In this document: one piece after another, positions 40,375 to 49,957 of the stretch | Layout of the letters: each line of letters starts with the position of its first letter | Numbering within the stretch: position 1 is the first letter of the stretch | DNA from: Devosia sp. | Lineage (GTDB): Bacteria; Pseudomonadota; Alphaproteobacteria; Rhizobiales; Devosiaceae | Direction of reading: 5' to 3' | DNA: 51,798 nt | Assembly (NCBI RefSeq): GCF_014860165.1 | Contig: NZ_JACZKG010000082.1 | Location: 1-51,798, forward strand | Position numbers and translations under genes: made by a program | Notes under the pieces: model-generated | What the model was told of the DNA's origin: nothing | Databases searched by the model: none | The model's input: the letters and a program-made list of their open reading frames with translations, nothing else

Positions 40375-40738
40375 TCAAGCCACGTTGCGGTTGTGGTCGT
40401 TGACCTCGATCCAATAGCCGTCAGGATCTGCAAGGTAGATCTGGTGGAATCCGTCGGGTCGACCAGTGACTTCTCCCTTTGGCCTTCAACTCGGCGACGA
40501 AGCCGTCGAAGTCGTCGACGCACAGGGCGAAGTGGGTCTGCTTCTTGAGCCGCGTGTCACCGAAGTCACCCTCGGTGATGTGGAGCGAGGTGATGTCAGC
40601 TATGCCGAACCAGCGGATATTGCGCTTCTCAGTGCCGTTATGAATCGGCACGAGGCCCAACACCTCGGTATAGAATTTCGAGCTGGGTTCGAGGCTGCGG
40701 ACCATTAGGGAGACGTGGTCGAGCGTCATGTTTGGCAT
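40375..40738 (-). pseudogene. VOC/glyoxalase-family protein, frameshifted
   Basis: The minus strand from the ATG at 40738 encodes a typical vicinal-oxygen-chelate start (MPNMTLDHVSLMVRSLEPSS, then FYTEVLGLVP and THFALCVDD) up to ELKAKG near 40487. There one extra base breaks the frame. The other frame continues EVTGRPDGFHQIYLADPDGY then WIEVNDHNRNVA to a stop at 40375, the expected C-terminus. The family includes glyoxalase I and fosfomycin/bleomycin resistance proteins; the substrate is unknown. Either recent decay or a sequence error. Confidence 0.7.
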
Positions 40739-40782
40739 GGGAAGTCCTCCGCTGCCCAGAACGTGGCACGAATTTGCCAAGC

Positions 40783-40992
40783 GTGGAAGCAGCGGTTCTC
40801 GGGGCGACGGTGCTGAGCGGCCCTGCCAAAGCGAAACCTGAAGACGATGGCGATGGGTGCGCCAACTTGATCATCGCCGACGACGATCCGGGGTCCGATC
40901 CAAACGCGGTGAAATCGAGCATGGGCAGTCGGCTTATCAGCGCCATGGTGCAGCAACTGGGCGGCACGTTTTCCTACGCAAGTTCGGGGTAG
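40783..40992 (+). pseudogene. Remnant of a sensor histidine kinase C-terminus
   Basis: About 70 codons ending at a TAG at 40992 resemble the last part of an HWE/HisKA_2-type kinase ATPase domain. LIIADDDPGSDPNAV stands at the place of the G1 box, and SSMGSRLISAMVQQLGGTF at the place of the G2/lid end. No catalytic N-terminal part precedes it; upstream is the start of the VOC gene on the other strand. Probably a leftover fragment. Moderate to low confidence. Confidence 0.35.
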
Positions 40993-41110
40993 CGGTTTTG
41001 AACGTTCAGCATAATCTTGGCCCGGTGGCAGATTAGTAGGCCAAGCCCGGGCGATGAAACTGCATTCGGGCAATACCCATCCCTTTCGCTGAACTTGAGA
41101 TTTAGCCCGT

Positions 41111-41995
41111 TCACGGTGACTGGGCAAGCATGACCGTCAATGCGCTCGCCCGATCCGGCGGCAGCTGGGCCATGATGGGTGCCATCTTCCGGGTCGAAAC
41201 GAGCTTGACGAGCGTAACCAGGGTATCGTCGGGAAGGCCGGCCATAACCGCTGCAGCGTCCTTGGGTTTCATAGTCTCGAACAACTTTGCCAGCCGGGCA
41301 ATCTCCTCTGCCTTCTTGGCGGTGTCCGCGTCCAAGGCCGCCCCCAACTCATTGGCAGTGGCCTCAAGCAAGGCGGCCCGTTCCTCCAACCTCACCTCGG
41401 CGGCTCGCAACAGATCCTCCTGCAACATGAGGGTTGCTTCCTGTATGTCGAGGTCCGAGCGCCGCTCCTTCAGCCGTGTGAGCAGCAGCGCCTCGGTGGT
41501 AGATATGCCATCGACGGGTGCCGTGAGCTGGGACCCGTCTGCGTGGGTGACCAAGGCATCCACCATGGAGACACATTCGGGCTCGGCATCCCCACCAATG
41601 CCGTTCGGCGTGTCGTCGGCCGCCGCTTGTTCCACGGATGCACTGGTCGTAGGGGCATCTTCTGCGCCTTCGACCTCCAGCGCTGAGGTGATGTCGATGA
41701 CGCAGCCAGCAGCGGATGACGCCACGTGCGTCGACGCATCGACTTCTGCCGCCACTTCTCCCTCGGCACTCGTCCGCGTATCGGTACCCCCATTATCGCT
41801 CGGAGAGATCTCGGCACCAAGCGTTGGTGAGACATCGATCAATGTCGGGTCTGCATCGGGCAGGGTTGGGTCGGCCGCGAGTTCGAACCCTTCGACCGCG
41901 TCGCTGGTTGCCCCGACTTCGGCTATCGCGGGGAAGACCTGGACGAGGACGAGTGCGGCTATGCCCAGACGAGCCATGTGGCGGGGAATTCTCAT
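41111..41995 (-). CDS. motE: MotE-like flagellar motor chaperone
   Basis: A 294-residue secreted protein. It has a signal peptide (LGIAALVLVQVFPAIAEVG), a long acidic low-complexity region (about 25-165), a coiled coil (LKERRSDLDIQEATLMLQED and following), and a C-terminal MgtE_N-like helical domain (LFETMKPKDAAAVMAGLPDD; RKMAPIMAQLPPDRASALT). This is the architecture of MotE, which stabilises MotC in the periplasm of alphaproteobacteria. No other flagellar gene is nearby, so its presence here is odd. Confidence 0.75.
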   Translation of the reverse strand: MRIPRHMARLGIAALVLVQVFPAIAEVGATSDAVEGFELAADPTLPDADPTLIDVSPTLGAEISPSDNGGTDTRTSAEGEVAAEVDASTHVASSAAGCVIDITSALEVEGAEDAPTTSASVEQAAADDTPNGIGGDAEPECVSMVDALVTHADGSQLTAPVDGISTTEALLLTRLKERRSDLDIQEATLMLQEDLLRAAEVRLEERAALLEATANELGAALDADTAKKAEEIARLAKLFETMKPKDAAAVMAGLPDDTLVTLVKLVSTRKMAPIMAQLPPDRASALTVMLAQSP

Positions 41996-42361
41996 CCGTC
42001 GATCCTGGTCCTACAACGGCCATCTGCCATGCGGACTGGAGCATGCTCCGCGCCGCCTTAATCGGGCGACAATGTACATGCCAAACTTTGCGTGAATCTT
42101 CCGACTCACCGGTCCTCTAAGCCCGGATTAGCCGTGTTCGCGCGATCCGGAAAATACCGTTTGCCTCTTTTGGCGCGCCTCGAACCGGAAGGGCGAACTG
42201 ACCGTCCGTCATTCGGGCATCCGCCGCTGGATGCGAAACGATGGCAGCAAAGATTTCCGAGGGCAACAGTGAGCGTCGAACCCACGGCGTATGGCGAGTC
42301 TGCTCGACAGGCTAGAACACCAAAGTCACAGTTGCCCGACAATATAGCAGGCCAAAACCGC
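41996..42361. other. Gene-free stretch between motE-like gene and traB
   Basis: About 365 bp downstream of traB and upstream of the motE-like gene. No credible reading frame or RNA gene is visible. In Ti-type plasmids traH follows traB; I could not find a traH-like frame here. Confidence 0.4.
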
Positions 42362-43597
42362 TTAATCGGGCGCGTTGTAGGCCATCGTCAACGGGACATT
42401 GAACAGTCGAGACCACGCCACTGATGCGGCTCGCTGGATTGGCAAGATGTTGGTCGAGCCGGTCCACCACGCATTCCCCGTTGCCACCATGATATCGGGT
42501 TTCATCCACATGGAGTGCAGCACGGGCCACACCAGCAGTTGCTCATAGCAGAGCAGGATTGCGAGACGAACACCGGTAAGTTCGACAACTGCGTTGCTGA
42601 AGAAATCGGCGCCTGCTCCGCCAGTCGACCAAGGCCGCCACATCGAAACTGGCACAGGCATGCGCTGCCGATACGCTTCATCCGATCCCCCGGGTGTCAC
42701 CGTGATCATGAGATTTTCGTAGCCACTGGCCTGTAGCATGACGCCCCCTCCGACCACCGTAACAGGCACACCCTCGAGGGAGGTTCTCCACAGCGTCTCG
42801 GTGGTTGGCGTCCAAATGCCCAGTGCGCTTTCGGGCAGAACGATAAAGCTGGCGCCAGTGGCAGCGGCGGCTTTCACAAGCCCGATGGTCGCGACTTGCT
42901 GCTGATGGTCCGCATACTGCTCCCTTCCCGCCGAGAAATTGGTGTCTATGCCAATCCATCCAGGTCGACTTTCCGGCTCTACCCAGAGGCCCGCTGAAGC
43001 CAGAGAAAAAACGCCAACGACAGCAACTGCCGGCCATCGATGTTTCGTTGTGGCCAGCATCAGCAGAGCCATCGCCATCGCCAAGCCCAACCAGCCCCAT
43101 CCGGGGAACACAATGCCTGCGGCCGTTAGCGGATTTGCCCAACCCACGATGCCGAGGGGCGGCACGGACATCAATACGTTGGCGATGAAGTACCGGAATG
43201 GCGCGGGCCATCCATCTTGCGCTGTCCAGCAAGCGGCATGGACAGCGACAAAGGCAACCGACGCTATCACCCAAAGCACCAGGCCGAGGAGCAGATCACT
43301 GCCGAAGAAAATCGAAACACCTTCCGGCAGGCCGCGCGAGGCTCCAAGAAAATACGCGGCTGCGATGACCGCTGCGCCGACCCGCGAACCCGCCAAACTC
43401 CACAAAGCGGGGAAGACCATGGCCATCGGCAAGGTCAATGGATTGCCACTCCACCCGACAATGCCCAGCGTCGCAGACGCCACCACCAAGATGGAATGGC
43501 GTCCGCTTCTATGGGGCGAGTACAAGAACCGGCGCAGCGAAGCCAAGAATGCCGCTGGCCGGGAGGGGTCCGAAGTATCTGGAGTCATAGGAGCCAT
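42362..43597 (-). CDS. traB: Conjugal transfer protein TraB (carbon-nitrogen hydrolase type)
   Basis: A protein of about 411 residues. Hydrophobic helices in the N-terminal half (GWANPLTAAGIVFPGWGWLG) are followed by a nitrilase-type domain with VLPESALGIW (catalytic Glu) and LAILLCYEQLLVWP (catalytic Cys), close to apolipoprotein N-acyltransferase. Ti-plasmid TraB has this layout and is needed for efficient transfer. The start is uncertain: the ATG at 43597 overlaps traF by 89 bp, and homologues appear to begin nearer LYSPHRSG. It is the last gene of traA-traF-traB. Confidence 0.85.
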   Translation of the reverse strand: MAPMTPDTSDPSRPAAFLASLRRFLYSPHRSGRHSILVVASATLGIVGWSGNPLTLPMAMVFPALWSLAGSRVGAAVIAAAYFLGASRGLPEGVSIFFGSDLLLGLVLWVIASVAFVAVHAACWTAQDGWPAPFRYFIANVLMSVPPLGIVGWANPLTAAGIVFPGWGWLGLAMAMALLMLATTKHRWPAVAVVGVFSLASAGLWVEPESRPGWIGIDTNFSAGREQYADHQQQVATIGLVKAAAATGASFIVLPESALGIWTPTTETLWRTSLEGVPVTVVGGGVMLQASGYENLMITVTPGGSDEAYRQRMPVPVSMWRPWSTGGAGADFFSNAVVELTGVRLAILLCYEQLLVWPVLHSMWMKPDIMVATGNAWWTGSTNILPIQRAASVAWSRLFNVPLTMAYNAPD

Positions 43598-44048
43598 CAA
43601 AATCGGAATGGAGGAAAACGGAACCGGGCGGGACCTGCCCACCGGCGAAAACGGATAGCGGCCTGCCCTCAGCGTCCATTGAACGGATCCTGGAATTCGG
43701 CAGCTCGATCCCGTCGATGACGATAGAGTCTCCGACTTCGACGACCTGGCCGACGACGGCGACCACCGTCTTGATCAACGGGGCGGTGCCGCTCGGACAC
43801 AAACCGGCGGGCAGATAGCCGCGCTCGACCCCCAGCACAAATGCAGGTGTATCGGGTGGGCAGATGAACACCAGATCGCCAATGACCGCCTCTCGGTCAA
43901 TCGGCTGGATCCGCCAAATGCCGAGTGGATAACTCGGCGTAAGATTGAGACGCAGCCCGCCCCAAAACCCGCCGGCGGCCAGAGCCGAGAGAATACCAGC
44001 GCCCAGTGCCAGGGCGCCGATAGCAATCTTTCGCTGCCGCACCATCAC
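43509..44048 (-). CDS. traF: Conjugal transfer signal-peptidase-like protease TraF
   Basis: A 179-residue S26-family serine protease. It has an N-terminal membrane helix, NLTPSYPLGIW with the nucleophile Ser39, and PLIKTVVAVVG with the general base Lys93; the C-terminal SVFLHSDFDGSYDSRYFGP is typical. In RP4 and Ti systems TraF matures and cyclises the TrbC pilin. The ATG overlaps the traA stop as ATGA. Confidence 0.9.
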   Translation of the reverse strand: MMVRQRKIAIGALALGAGILSALAAGGFWGGLRLNLTPSYPLGIWRIQPIDREAVIGDLVFICPPDTPAFVLGVERGYLPAGLCPSGTAPLIKTVVAVVGQVVEVGDSIVIDGIELPNSRIRSMDAEGRPLSVFAGGQVPPGSVFLHSDFDGSYDSRYFGPLPASGILGFAAPVLVLAP

Positions 44049-47000
44049 AACCCTCTCGTCACGGTGCGGTGTTTCTCAATCGCCTGGCGTTCCTTGATGG
44101 CCTGCTCGGTCTTTTCATGCGCGGCGAGCTTTTGAGCGGCCCGCATGGCCGGCCAGGCCGTTGCGAGCTTTTCGCGTTCAGCAGGCTTGAGACCCGCGGC
44201 CATGGCATTGAAGGCGGAGCCATCGGGCCGATTAGCATTGATGCCGAGAAAGGCTCGATCCCCGAAGCGCTCGGCAATGGCGGCGTTGAATCCATCCAGC
44301 TCGGCTTTGACCATTCTGTTGGCCAGGGCAAAGCCGAGCGCCGACGGCAGATCATTGCGGTCGATGGCGTCGCGGACTTTTTCCAATGTCGCAACCGCTT
44401 CTGACGACAACGCTGGAATATCAACGCGGACCCGTGCCCGCGACGTCTGCTCCTCGGCTTCGATCCGGACCGCGGCACTAGCCCGTGCCTGCAGATAGCG
44501 TTCGATTTCGAGCCGCATAATTGGGCCACTCCGCTCGGCGCTTGCACGGTCTGCTTTCTGTTGTCGCGAAGCCAGCAGACCTGCGTTGCCTTTGAGCGGT
44601 CCAAACGTTGCTGGCTCCTGTTCGAGCTTGTCGAGAACAGCTTTGCGGTGCTCCGGATCGTTGATGACCGCATCGAACTTCATCGCTGCTAGCACCCCTG
44701 CCGGATCGGCATATGTGTTGCGGAAACGATCCGATACTTCCTCCCAGTGGCGCTTACATGCTGGGTCGGCCAACAGGCGTTCCTCGACCACATCGGTGAC
44801 GGTTTTCGCAAAACTGCCTATGCCGGGGATCATCGGCTCACTCCTCATGCTGGCTGGGGACGGAGAGGTTTTGATCACGCCGAGACGCGCACCGATGGTG
44901 GCTAGTCGCACTGCCAGCTCTTCCAGTCGCGCCTTCTGTCGGATGATCCAGTGGCGACGATTGGAGACCAGGGTTCGGGCAACGCGGACGGCATGGAGGC
45001 CGCGCGTCGTGGCGTATCGGAGCGCCGCGGAATAGAGCCGGCCTCCATCATAGTCGAGCGTCGTTTCCTTGGCATTGCGCTGGGAAAGGACCTTGGCCAG
45101 ACCACCGACCTTGTCGAAGGAACGACTGCCATAGTAGAGCCCGACATCCTCCCGATGGCGGGTCATTGCGACATAGGTCAGGTGCTTGTCCAGTGACAGG
45201 GTCGCCAGCACTTTCACCCGATCGACGGTCGCGCCCTGGCTCTTGTGAATGGTCGTGGCATAGCCATGATCGATGTTGCGGTAGAAGTGCTGCTCGACCT
45301 CGACCCGGTGCCGCGTCTCGCTTGGGCCGTCACCGATCTCCGCAACAATCCGCCCCTTGCTCGCTTCAACGACGCGCGCGATCATGCCGTTCTTGACGCC
45401 CAGCGATCCCTCATTTTTGAGGAAAACAATCTGATCACCGGCGGCGAAGTGGCGTTCGCCATCCTCTGTGCGGAACGCATAGCCGGCCTCGACCAGCCCT
45501 CGCTCGACAAGCTTGTCACGCGCAAGAACGTTCAGTTCCCGGACGTCTCGACGCAAATGAGCGAGGATCAAAGTCGACTTCGCGCCATCGTAGTCGCGGT
45601 TCCAGTCCGCGATCAGGGCGGTGATGGCCTCGGCCTTCAAAGCAGAGCCAAACACTCTCCCCTGACCGGAATACCGCGTGATCGCCTCGCGCACATTACC
45701 GCGCGCTAGATCGAGCGACGCGTCGCGCATCCATTGCTGCGTCTGGCGATAGATATTTTCCAGTTCCGCATAGCCGATGCGGTCAACCAGGGCACGGAAG
45801 GCCGCGCCGGCTTCAATTGGCTGCAACTGCTCTGGATCCCCGACCAGAACCAGTTTTGCGCGGGCCGCCGACACGGCCGATACGAATTCCGCCATTTGAC
45901 GCGAGGACACCATGCCCGCCTCGTCCAGCACCAACACCGTACGCTCGTCGAGCAGGTCCCGCCCCTTGCTCCAGCGCAATTGCCAGGAGGACAAGGTCCG
46001 GCTTTCAATGCCGGCCTCCTTCTCCAGTCCCTCGGCTGCCTTACCGGCCAAGGCGGCGCCGACGACGCGATAACCGGCCGCTTCCCAGGCCTCGCGCGCC
46101 GCCGTCATCATGGTGGTCTTGCCGGCTCCGGCGCGACCGACTACGGCGGCGATCCGTTCGTCTCCGGTCACATGCTCAATCGCAGAGCGTTGCTCGCCGG
46201 AGAGCCGGGTATGCCGCTGGAACAGTGTTGTCAGGACTGTCCGGTCGACGGCGAAGCCCCTGCGTTCGGCAAGCCGCATTGCAGTGTCCGCCATGCCCGC
46301 TTCGATGCGGATCATGGCGCGAGTGGTGTAGCGGGATCGTAGGATTTCACCCGTGTCGAGATCGACGCGCTCTCGTTCCAACCGGACGATCTCAGGGTCT
46401 CGGAGTATCCGCGCCATGATGGTGTTGAAGCTGCTGACACCATCGATATACCGATGGACGACCTTTGCCAGGTCACGCTCGTCGAAGACACTTTTCTCCT
46501 GGGCGACCATGTCGAGCACGACGGCGGGATTGCGTTCAATCTTGTGGGCCGATTTCTGGCGCTGCGCTTCGAACAGCCGCAGCCGGTCGAGCTCAGCGTC
46601 ACGCCCCTCGAGCTCCGCCTGCCGCTGAATTGCCTTGGCGGCAACGCCAATATGGATGGTCGGCGCGATGTCGATGCCGCGCTCCGCGTAGGAGCGGCCA
46701 TCGACCCGCACGTCATGGCCATTGCGCGCCAGGTGATGGTTCTGGCAGTCGTACCAGCCCTGCCGCAAGGCGAGAAAGTCATCCTTGTCGCCAGCCCAGA
46801 GCTGATAAGCGATCTGGCCAGATTTCGTGCGGACTGCCATGCCATCGTCGCCGACAAGCGGAACCTTCTTGGCTCCAAAACCGGCTTCGGTCAGTGGCCG
46901 TAGGCTCGTCATCAGATGGACATGGGGATTGCTTGGAACGTCGTGGTAGACCCAGTCCGCGACAATGCCACGGGCCAGAATCTGTTCGGAAACAAACGCG

Positions 47001-47347
47001 CGCATCAGCGCGATGTTCTGCGCAGTGTTGAGTTCAACTGGCAGTGCCAGAATGAACTCCTTGGCCAGTTGAGCATCAGCACGCTTCTCGAAATTCTCGA
47101 CCCGGTTCCAGAACGCTTCTGCTGCGCCCGCCACGGAGCGGTCGGCGATCATGGTCCGCGCCCAGACCGGAGCGTCGGGCGGAAGGACAAATTCTTCATG
47201 CACCATGCCCGACTTGCGCGAGTAGTCGATCACCCGACCCTCGCCCTCGTGCTCCATCCGCGCGCAGTGCCGGTAGGCGGCGGCCGCGACCGCGCTGCGA
47301 CCGGAACCACGGCTGATGAGCTGAGGCGTGAAGTGGGTGATGGCCAA
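44045..47347 (-). CDS. traA: Relaxase-helicase TraA
   Basis: A 1100-residue Ti-type relaxase. The N-terminal MobA/MobL domain has Tyr26 in AAAAYRHCARME and the metal-binding HVH in NPHVHLMTS (His142, His144). A RecD2-like helicase domain follows, with Walker A VVGRAGAGKTT at about residue 400 and VLVLDEAGMVSSRQ. The C-terminal ~300 residues are helical and arginine/glutamate-rich. It nicks oriT, unwinds the plasmid and leads the strand to the channel. It is the first gene of traA-traF-traB, divergent from traC across the oriT. Confidence 0.95.
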   Translation of the reverse strand: MAITHFTPQLISRGSGRSAVAAAAYRHCARMEHEGEGRVIDYSRKSGMVHEEFVLPPDAPVWARTMIADRSVAGAAEAFWNRVENFEKRADAQLAKEFILALPVELNTAQNIALMRAFVSEQILARGIVADWVYHDVPSNPHVHLMTSLRPLTEAGFGAKKVPLVGDDGMAVRTKSGQIAYQLWAGDKDDFLALRQGWYDCQNHHLARNGHDVRVDGRSYAERGIDIAPTIHIGVAAKAIQRQAELEGRDAELDRLRLFEAQRQKSAHKIERNPAVVLDMVAQEKSVFDERDLAKVVHRYIDGVSSFNTIMARILRDPEIVRLERERVDLDTGEILRSRYTTRAMIRIEAGMADTAMRLAERRGFAVDRTVLTTLFQRHTRLSGEQRSAIEHVTGDERIAAVVGRAGAGKTTMMTAAREAWEAAGYRVVGAALAGKAAEGLEKEAGIESRTLSSWQLRWSKGRDLLDERTVLVLDEAGMVSSRQMAEFVSAVSAARAKLVLVGDPEQLQPIEAGAAFRALVDRIGYAELENIYRQTQQWMRDASLDLARGNVREAITRYSGQGRVFGSALKAEAITALIADWNRDYDGAKSTLILAHLRRDVRELNVLARDKLVERGLVEAGYAFRTEDGERHFAAGDQIVFLKNEGSLGVKNGMIARVVEASKGRIVAEIGDGPSETRHRVEVEQHFYRNIDHGYATTIHKSQGATVDRVKVLATLSLDKHLTYVAMTRHREDVGLYYGSRSFDKVGGLAKVLSQRNAKETTLDYDGGRLYSAALRYATTRGLHAVRVARTLVSNRRHWIIRQKARLEELAVRLATIGARLGVIKTSPSPASMRSEPMIPGIGSFAKTVTDVVEERLLADPACKRHWEEVSDRFRNTYADPAGVLAAMKFDAVINDPEHRKAVLDKLEQEPATFGPLKGNAGLLASRQQKADRASAERSGPIMRLEIERYLQARASAAVRIEAEEQTSRARVRVDIPALSSEAVATLEKVRDAIDRNDLPSALGFALANRMVKAELDGFNAAIAERFGDRAFLGINANRPDGSAFNAMAAGLKPAEREKLATAWPAMRAAQKLAAHEKTEQAIKERQAIEKHRTVTRGL

Positions 47348-47419
47348 GGCAGCGCAGCTTCCGCGAAAGAGAGATCGATGTTCACCCGAACTGGTCCTTG
47401 CCTTTCGGCGGAGCCCGCA

Positions 47420-47450
47420 ACGTTGCCTCGCAACGTATTACTGCGCCCTT
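47420..47450. other. Origin of transfer (oriT) nick region
   Basis: Between traA and traC, an inverted repeat ACGTTGC-CTC-GCAACGT (47420-47436) is followed by ATTACTGCGCCCTT. The TGCGCCCT end is close to the RSF1010/Ti-type nick sequence (TAAGTGCGCCCT), and the repeat-plus-nick order is the same. By analogy the nick would fall after TGCG, near 47445. The placement matches Ti plasmids, where oriT lies between traA and traC. Confidence 0.75.
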
Positions 47451-47504
47451 GGAACCATTCCTTCGGAACGGCGGGATAATCGCAGAGAGCGTCGGCGCTG
47501 CCGA

Positions 47505-47522
47505 CCTATCGGATTTGATAGG
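47505..47522. promoter_or_regulatory. Candidate tra box (TraR site) at the traA/traC divergent promoter
   Basis: CCTATCGGATTTGATAGG, identical in all 18 bases to the element upstream of traI (20619-20636); TGCG also follows one base later in both. It lies about 80 bp before the traC start and 165 bp before traA, suited to drive both directions. A GTCGGC-GCT-GCCGAC dyad touches its left side. Confidence 0.65.
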
Positions 47523-47594
47523 CTGCGCTCGCGCGCCCATGCAGGGAAGATCGCCTCGTTCTTCGGGACAATCTTGAACTGAGGGAAAACGACA

Positions 47595-47840
47595 GTGAAA
47601 AAACCGGTCATCAAACTCCGCGACGAAATTGCCAGGCTTCAGGATCAGCTCAAACAGGCAGAGACAAAGGAAGCCGAGCGCATTGGACGTCTCGCGCTCA
47701 GAGCCGGCTTAGGCGACATCGAGATCGTAGACAGCGACCTCGTCAAATCGTTCGAGGAGCTGTCCATCAGGTTTCGCAAGGCTGCCGGTGCGAAGGCGCC
47801 CGCTCCTGGCGCGCCTGAGAGCGGGACTCAAACGAACTGA
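47595..47840 (+). CDS. traC: Conjugal transfer protein TraC
   Basis: An 81-residue accessory protein of the relaxosome. The start [20 protein letters not shown] and the [17 protein letters not shown] segment match Ti-plasmid TraC. GTG start with GAGGGAAA upstream. It is the first gene of traC-traD-traG, transcribed away from traA across oriT. Its exact biochemical role is unclear in all systems. Confidence 0.88.
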   Translation: MKKPVIKLRDEIARLQDQLKQAETKEAERIGRLALRAGLGDIEIVDSDLVKSFEELSIRFRKAAGAKAPAPGAPESGTQTN

Positions 47841-47844
47841 GCGG

Positions 47845-48159
47845 ATGATGCAATTGGCCAGGACCCACGACCGCAAGAAGGACACCAGGGAGAAGATCCA
47901 GCTGGGCGGTCTGATTGCCAAGGCCGGGCTTCGCTACGAGAAGCGGGCTCTGCTGCTCGGCCTGCTGATCGAAGCCAAGCGCAATCTGGCCGGTAACGCC
48001 GAAGAGCGCGCTCGCCTGTTGACCATAGGAGAGGAAGCCTTCCGCAATGACCCCCAAGAAGCTGACGTTGCTGCTGATCCCAATCCTGCTGATGACGGCG
48101 ATCGTATTGATGATGACGGGGATAGAGCAATGGACGGCAAGTCTGGGAACGACCGCTGA
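47845..48159 (+). CDS. traD: Conjugal transfer protein TraD
   Basis: A 104-residue frame. The first ~68 residues ([44 protein letters not shown]) match Ti-plasmid TraD, a small relaxosome-associated protein usually of about 70 residues. The remaining ~37 residues are Asp-rich ([19 protein letters not shown]) and lie entirely inside the traG coding region in another frame. That tail is likely a by-product of reading traG's hydrophobic start out of frame. The ATG at 47845 is preferred, shortly after the traC stop. Confidence 0.82.
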   Translation: MMQLARTHDRKKDTREKIQLGGLIAKAGLRYEKRALLLGLLIEAKRNLAGNAEERARLLTIGEEAFRNDPQEADVAADPNPADDGDRIDDDGDRAMDGKSGNDR

Positions 48160-49957
48160 CACCCAACTAATCCTCGGCCGCCTTGGGATTGCCCTGCCTT
48201 ATGCAATCGCAGCCGTCCTGGCCGTCGTGATTTTGTTCGGGACCGTCGGGTCGCCGGCAATCCGCTATGCTGGCTGGGGCGTTGCCGGAGGTGCGGCGAT
48301 CGCCGCTGGGATCGCTGTCTGGCGCGAGGCGAACAGGCTGGCCAGCTTTGCCGATCTTGTGCCGCCCGACACACTTCTGAGCTACGCCGATCCGGCCACA
48401 GCCGTCGGCGCGGCGATCGCGTTTGGAGCCGGATTATTCGGATTGCGGGTAGGCGTTCGTGGCAATCAGGCCTTCGCCGGCAAAGCACCAAAACGGATAT
48501 CTGGCCCTCGCGCGATCCATGGCGCATCTAATTGGATGGGCCAGGCGGAAACGAAAAACCTGTTCCCAGTAGCTGGCGGCATCGTTATCGGAGAGGGCTA
48601 CAGGGTCGATACCGATGTCGTGGCGGAGCGTGCCTTCCGCGCTGATGACAGGGAGAGCTGGGGAGCGGGCGGCAAGGCGCCGCTACTGTGTTTTGACTGC
48701 GCCTTTGGTTCGACCCATGGCATCATCTTTGCTGGATCGGGCGGCTTCAAGACCACCTCGGTCACCATCCCGACCGCCCTCACATGGGGACATGGCCTCG
48801 TGGTGCTCGATCCGTCCAATGAGGTCGCTCCGATGGTAAGCCGGCATCGCCGGGCAGCGCGGCGAACCGTCGTCGCGCTCGATCCCGCCAACCCGACCAT
48901 CGGCTTTAATGCCCTCGACTGGATTGGCCGGTTCGGTGGCAGCAAGGAGGAGGACATTGCCGCAGTCGCCTCGTGGATTATCACCGAGGCGCCGCGCATC
49001 GGCTCGGCCCGCGATGACTTCTTCCGTGGCGCAGCGCTGCAACTGCTTACCGCCCTGATCGCCGATGTGTGCCTGTCGGGGCACGTCGATGCGGCGGACC
49101 AAACGCTGCGCCGTGTCCGTGCCAACCTTGCGGAGCCCGAACCCAAACTGCGCCAGCGGCTGCAGTCGATCTATGACGGTTCCGGATCGACCTTCGTCAA
49201 GGAGAACGTCGCGCCCTTCATCAACATGACGCCCGAGACTTTCTCAGGCGTGTATGCCTCAGCCGCCAAAGAAACCCATTGGCTGAGCTACGAAAACTAT
49301 GCCGCTCTCGTTTCTGGCAACACGTTCTCAACCGATGACCTGGCCGCCGGCACCACCGACATTTTCATCAATCTCGATCTCAAGACCCTAGAGAACCACC
49401 CGGGCCTCGCCCGAGTGATCATCGGCGCTCTGATGAACGCGATCTACAATCGCAACGGCAAGATCGAGGGTCGGACGCTGTTCCTTCTCGATGAAGTGGC
49501 CCGCCTTGGCTTCATGCGTATTCTAGAAACCGCGCGTGACGCCGGCCGCAAATATGGCATCACGTTGGTGCTGCTGTTCCAGTCAATCGGCCAGATGCGC
49601 GAGGCCTACGGTGGCCGCGACGCGACGAGCAAATGGTTCGAAAGCGCGTCCTGGATGTCGTTCGCCGCGATCAACGATCCTGAGACTGCTGACTACATCT
49701 CCAAGCGCTGCGGCGACACGACGGTCGAGGTCAGCCAGGTCAGCACTAGCACCAGGTCCTCAGGATCGTCGCGAACCCGATCAAAGCAACTGTCGCGGCG
49801 ACCACTGATCCTGCCGCACGAAGTTTTACAAATGCGCGCCGACGAGCAGATCGTCTTTACCGCCGGTAATCCGCCGATCCGCTGTGGCCGCGCGATCTGG
49901 TTTCGCCGTAAAGACCTGCGGAGCCAGGTGGACCCGAACAGATTCGGGCCACCCTGA
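48047..49957 (+). CDS. traG: Type IV coupling protein TraG
   Basis: A 636-residue VirD4-type coupling ATPase. Two N-terminal membrane helices ([34 protein letters not shown]) lie near residues 5-22 and 45-62. Walker A is in [18 protein letters not shown] at about 230 and Walker B in [12 protein letters not shown] near 480. It delivers the TraA-bound DNA strand to the Trb channel. Its first 113 bp overlap the traD frame. Length and motifs are normal. Confidence 0.95.
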   Translation: MTPKKLTLLLIPILLMTAIVLMMTGIEQWTASLGTTADTQLILGRLGIALPYAIAAVLAVVILFGTVGSPAIRYAGWGVAGGAAIAAGIAVWREANRLASFADLVPPDTLLSYADPATAVGAAIAFGAGLFGLRVGVRGNQAFAGKAPKRISGPRAIHGASNWMGQAETKNLFPVAGGIVIGEGYRVDTDVVAERAFRADDRESWGAGGKAPLLCFDCAFGSTHGIIFAGSGGFKTTSVTIPTALTWGHGLVVLDPSNEVAPMVSRHRRAARRTVVALDPANPTIGFNALDWIGRFGGSKEEDIAAVASWIITEAPRIGSARDDFFRGAALQLLTALIADVCLSGHVDAADQTLRRVRANLAEPEPKLRQRLQSIYDGSGSTFVKENVAPFINMTPETFSGVYASAAKETHWLSYENYAALVSGNTFSTDDLAAGTTDIFINLDLKTLENHPGLARVIIGALMNAIYNRNGKIEGRTLFLLDEVARLGFMRILETARDAGRKYGITLVLLFQSIGQMREAYGGRDATSKWFESASWMSFAAINDPETADYISKRCGDTTVEVSQVSTSTRSSGSSRTRSKQLSRRPLILPHEVLQMRADEQIVFTAGNPPIRCGRAIWFRRKDLRSQVDPNRFGPP

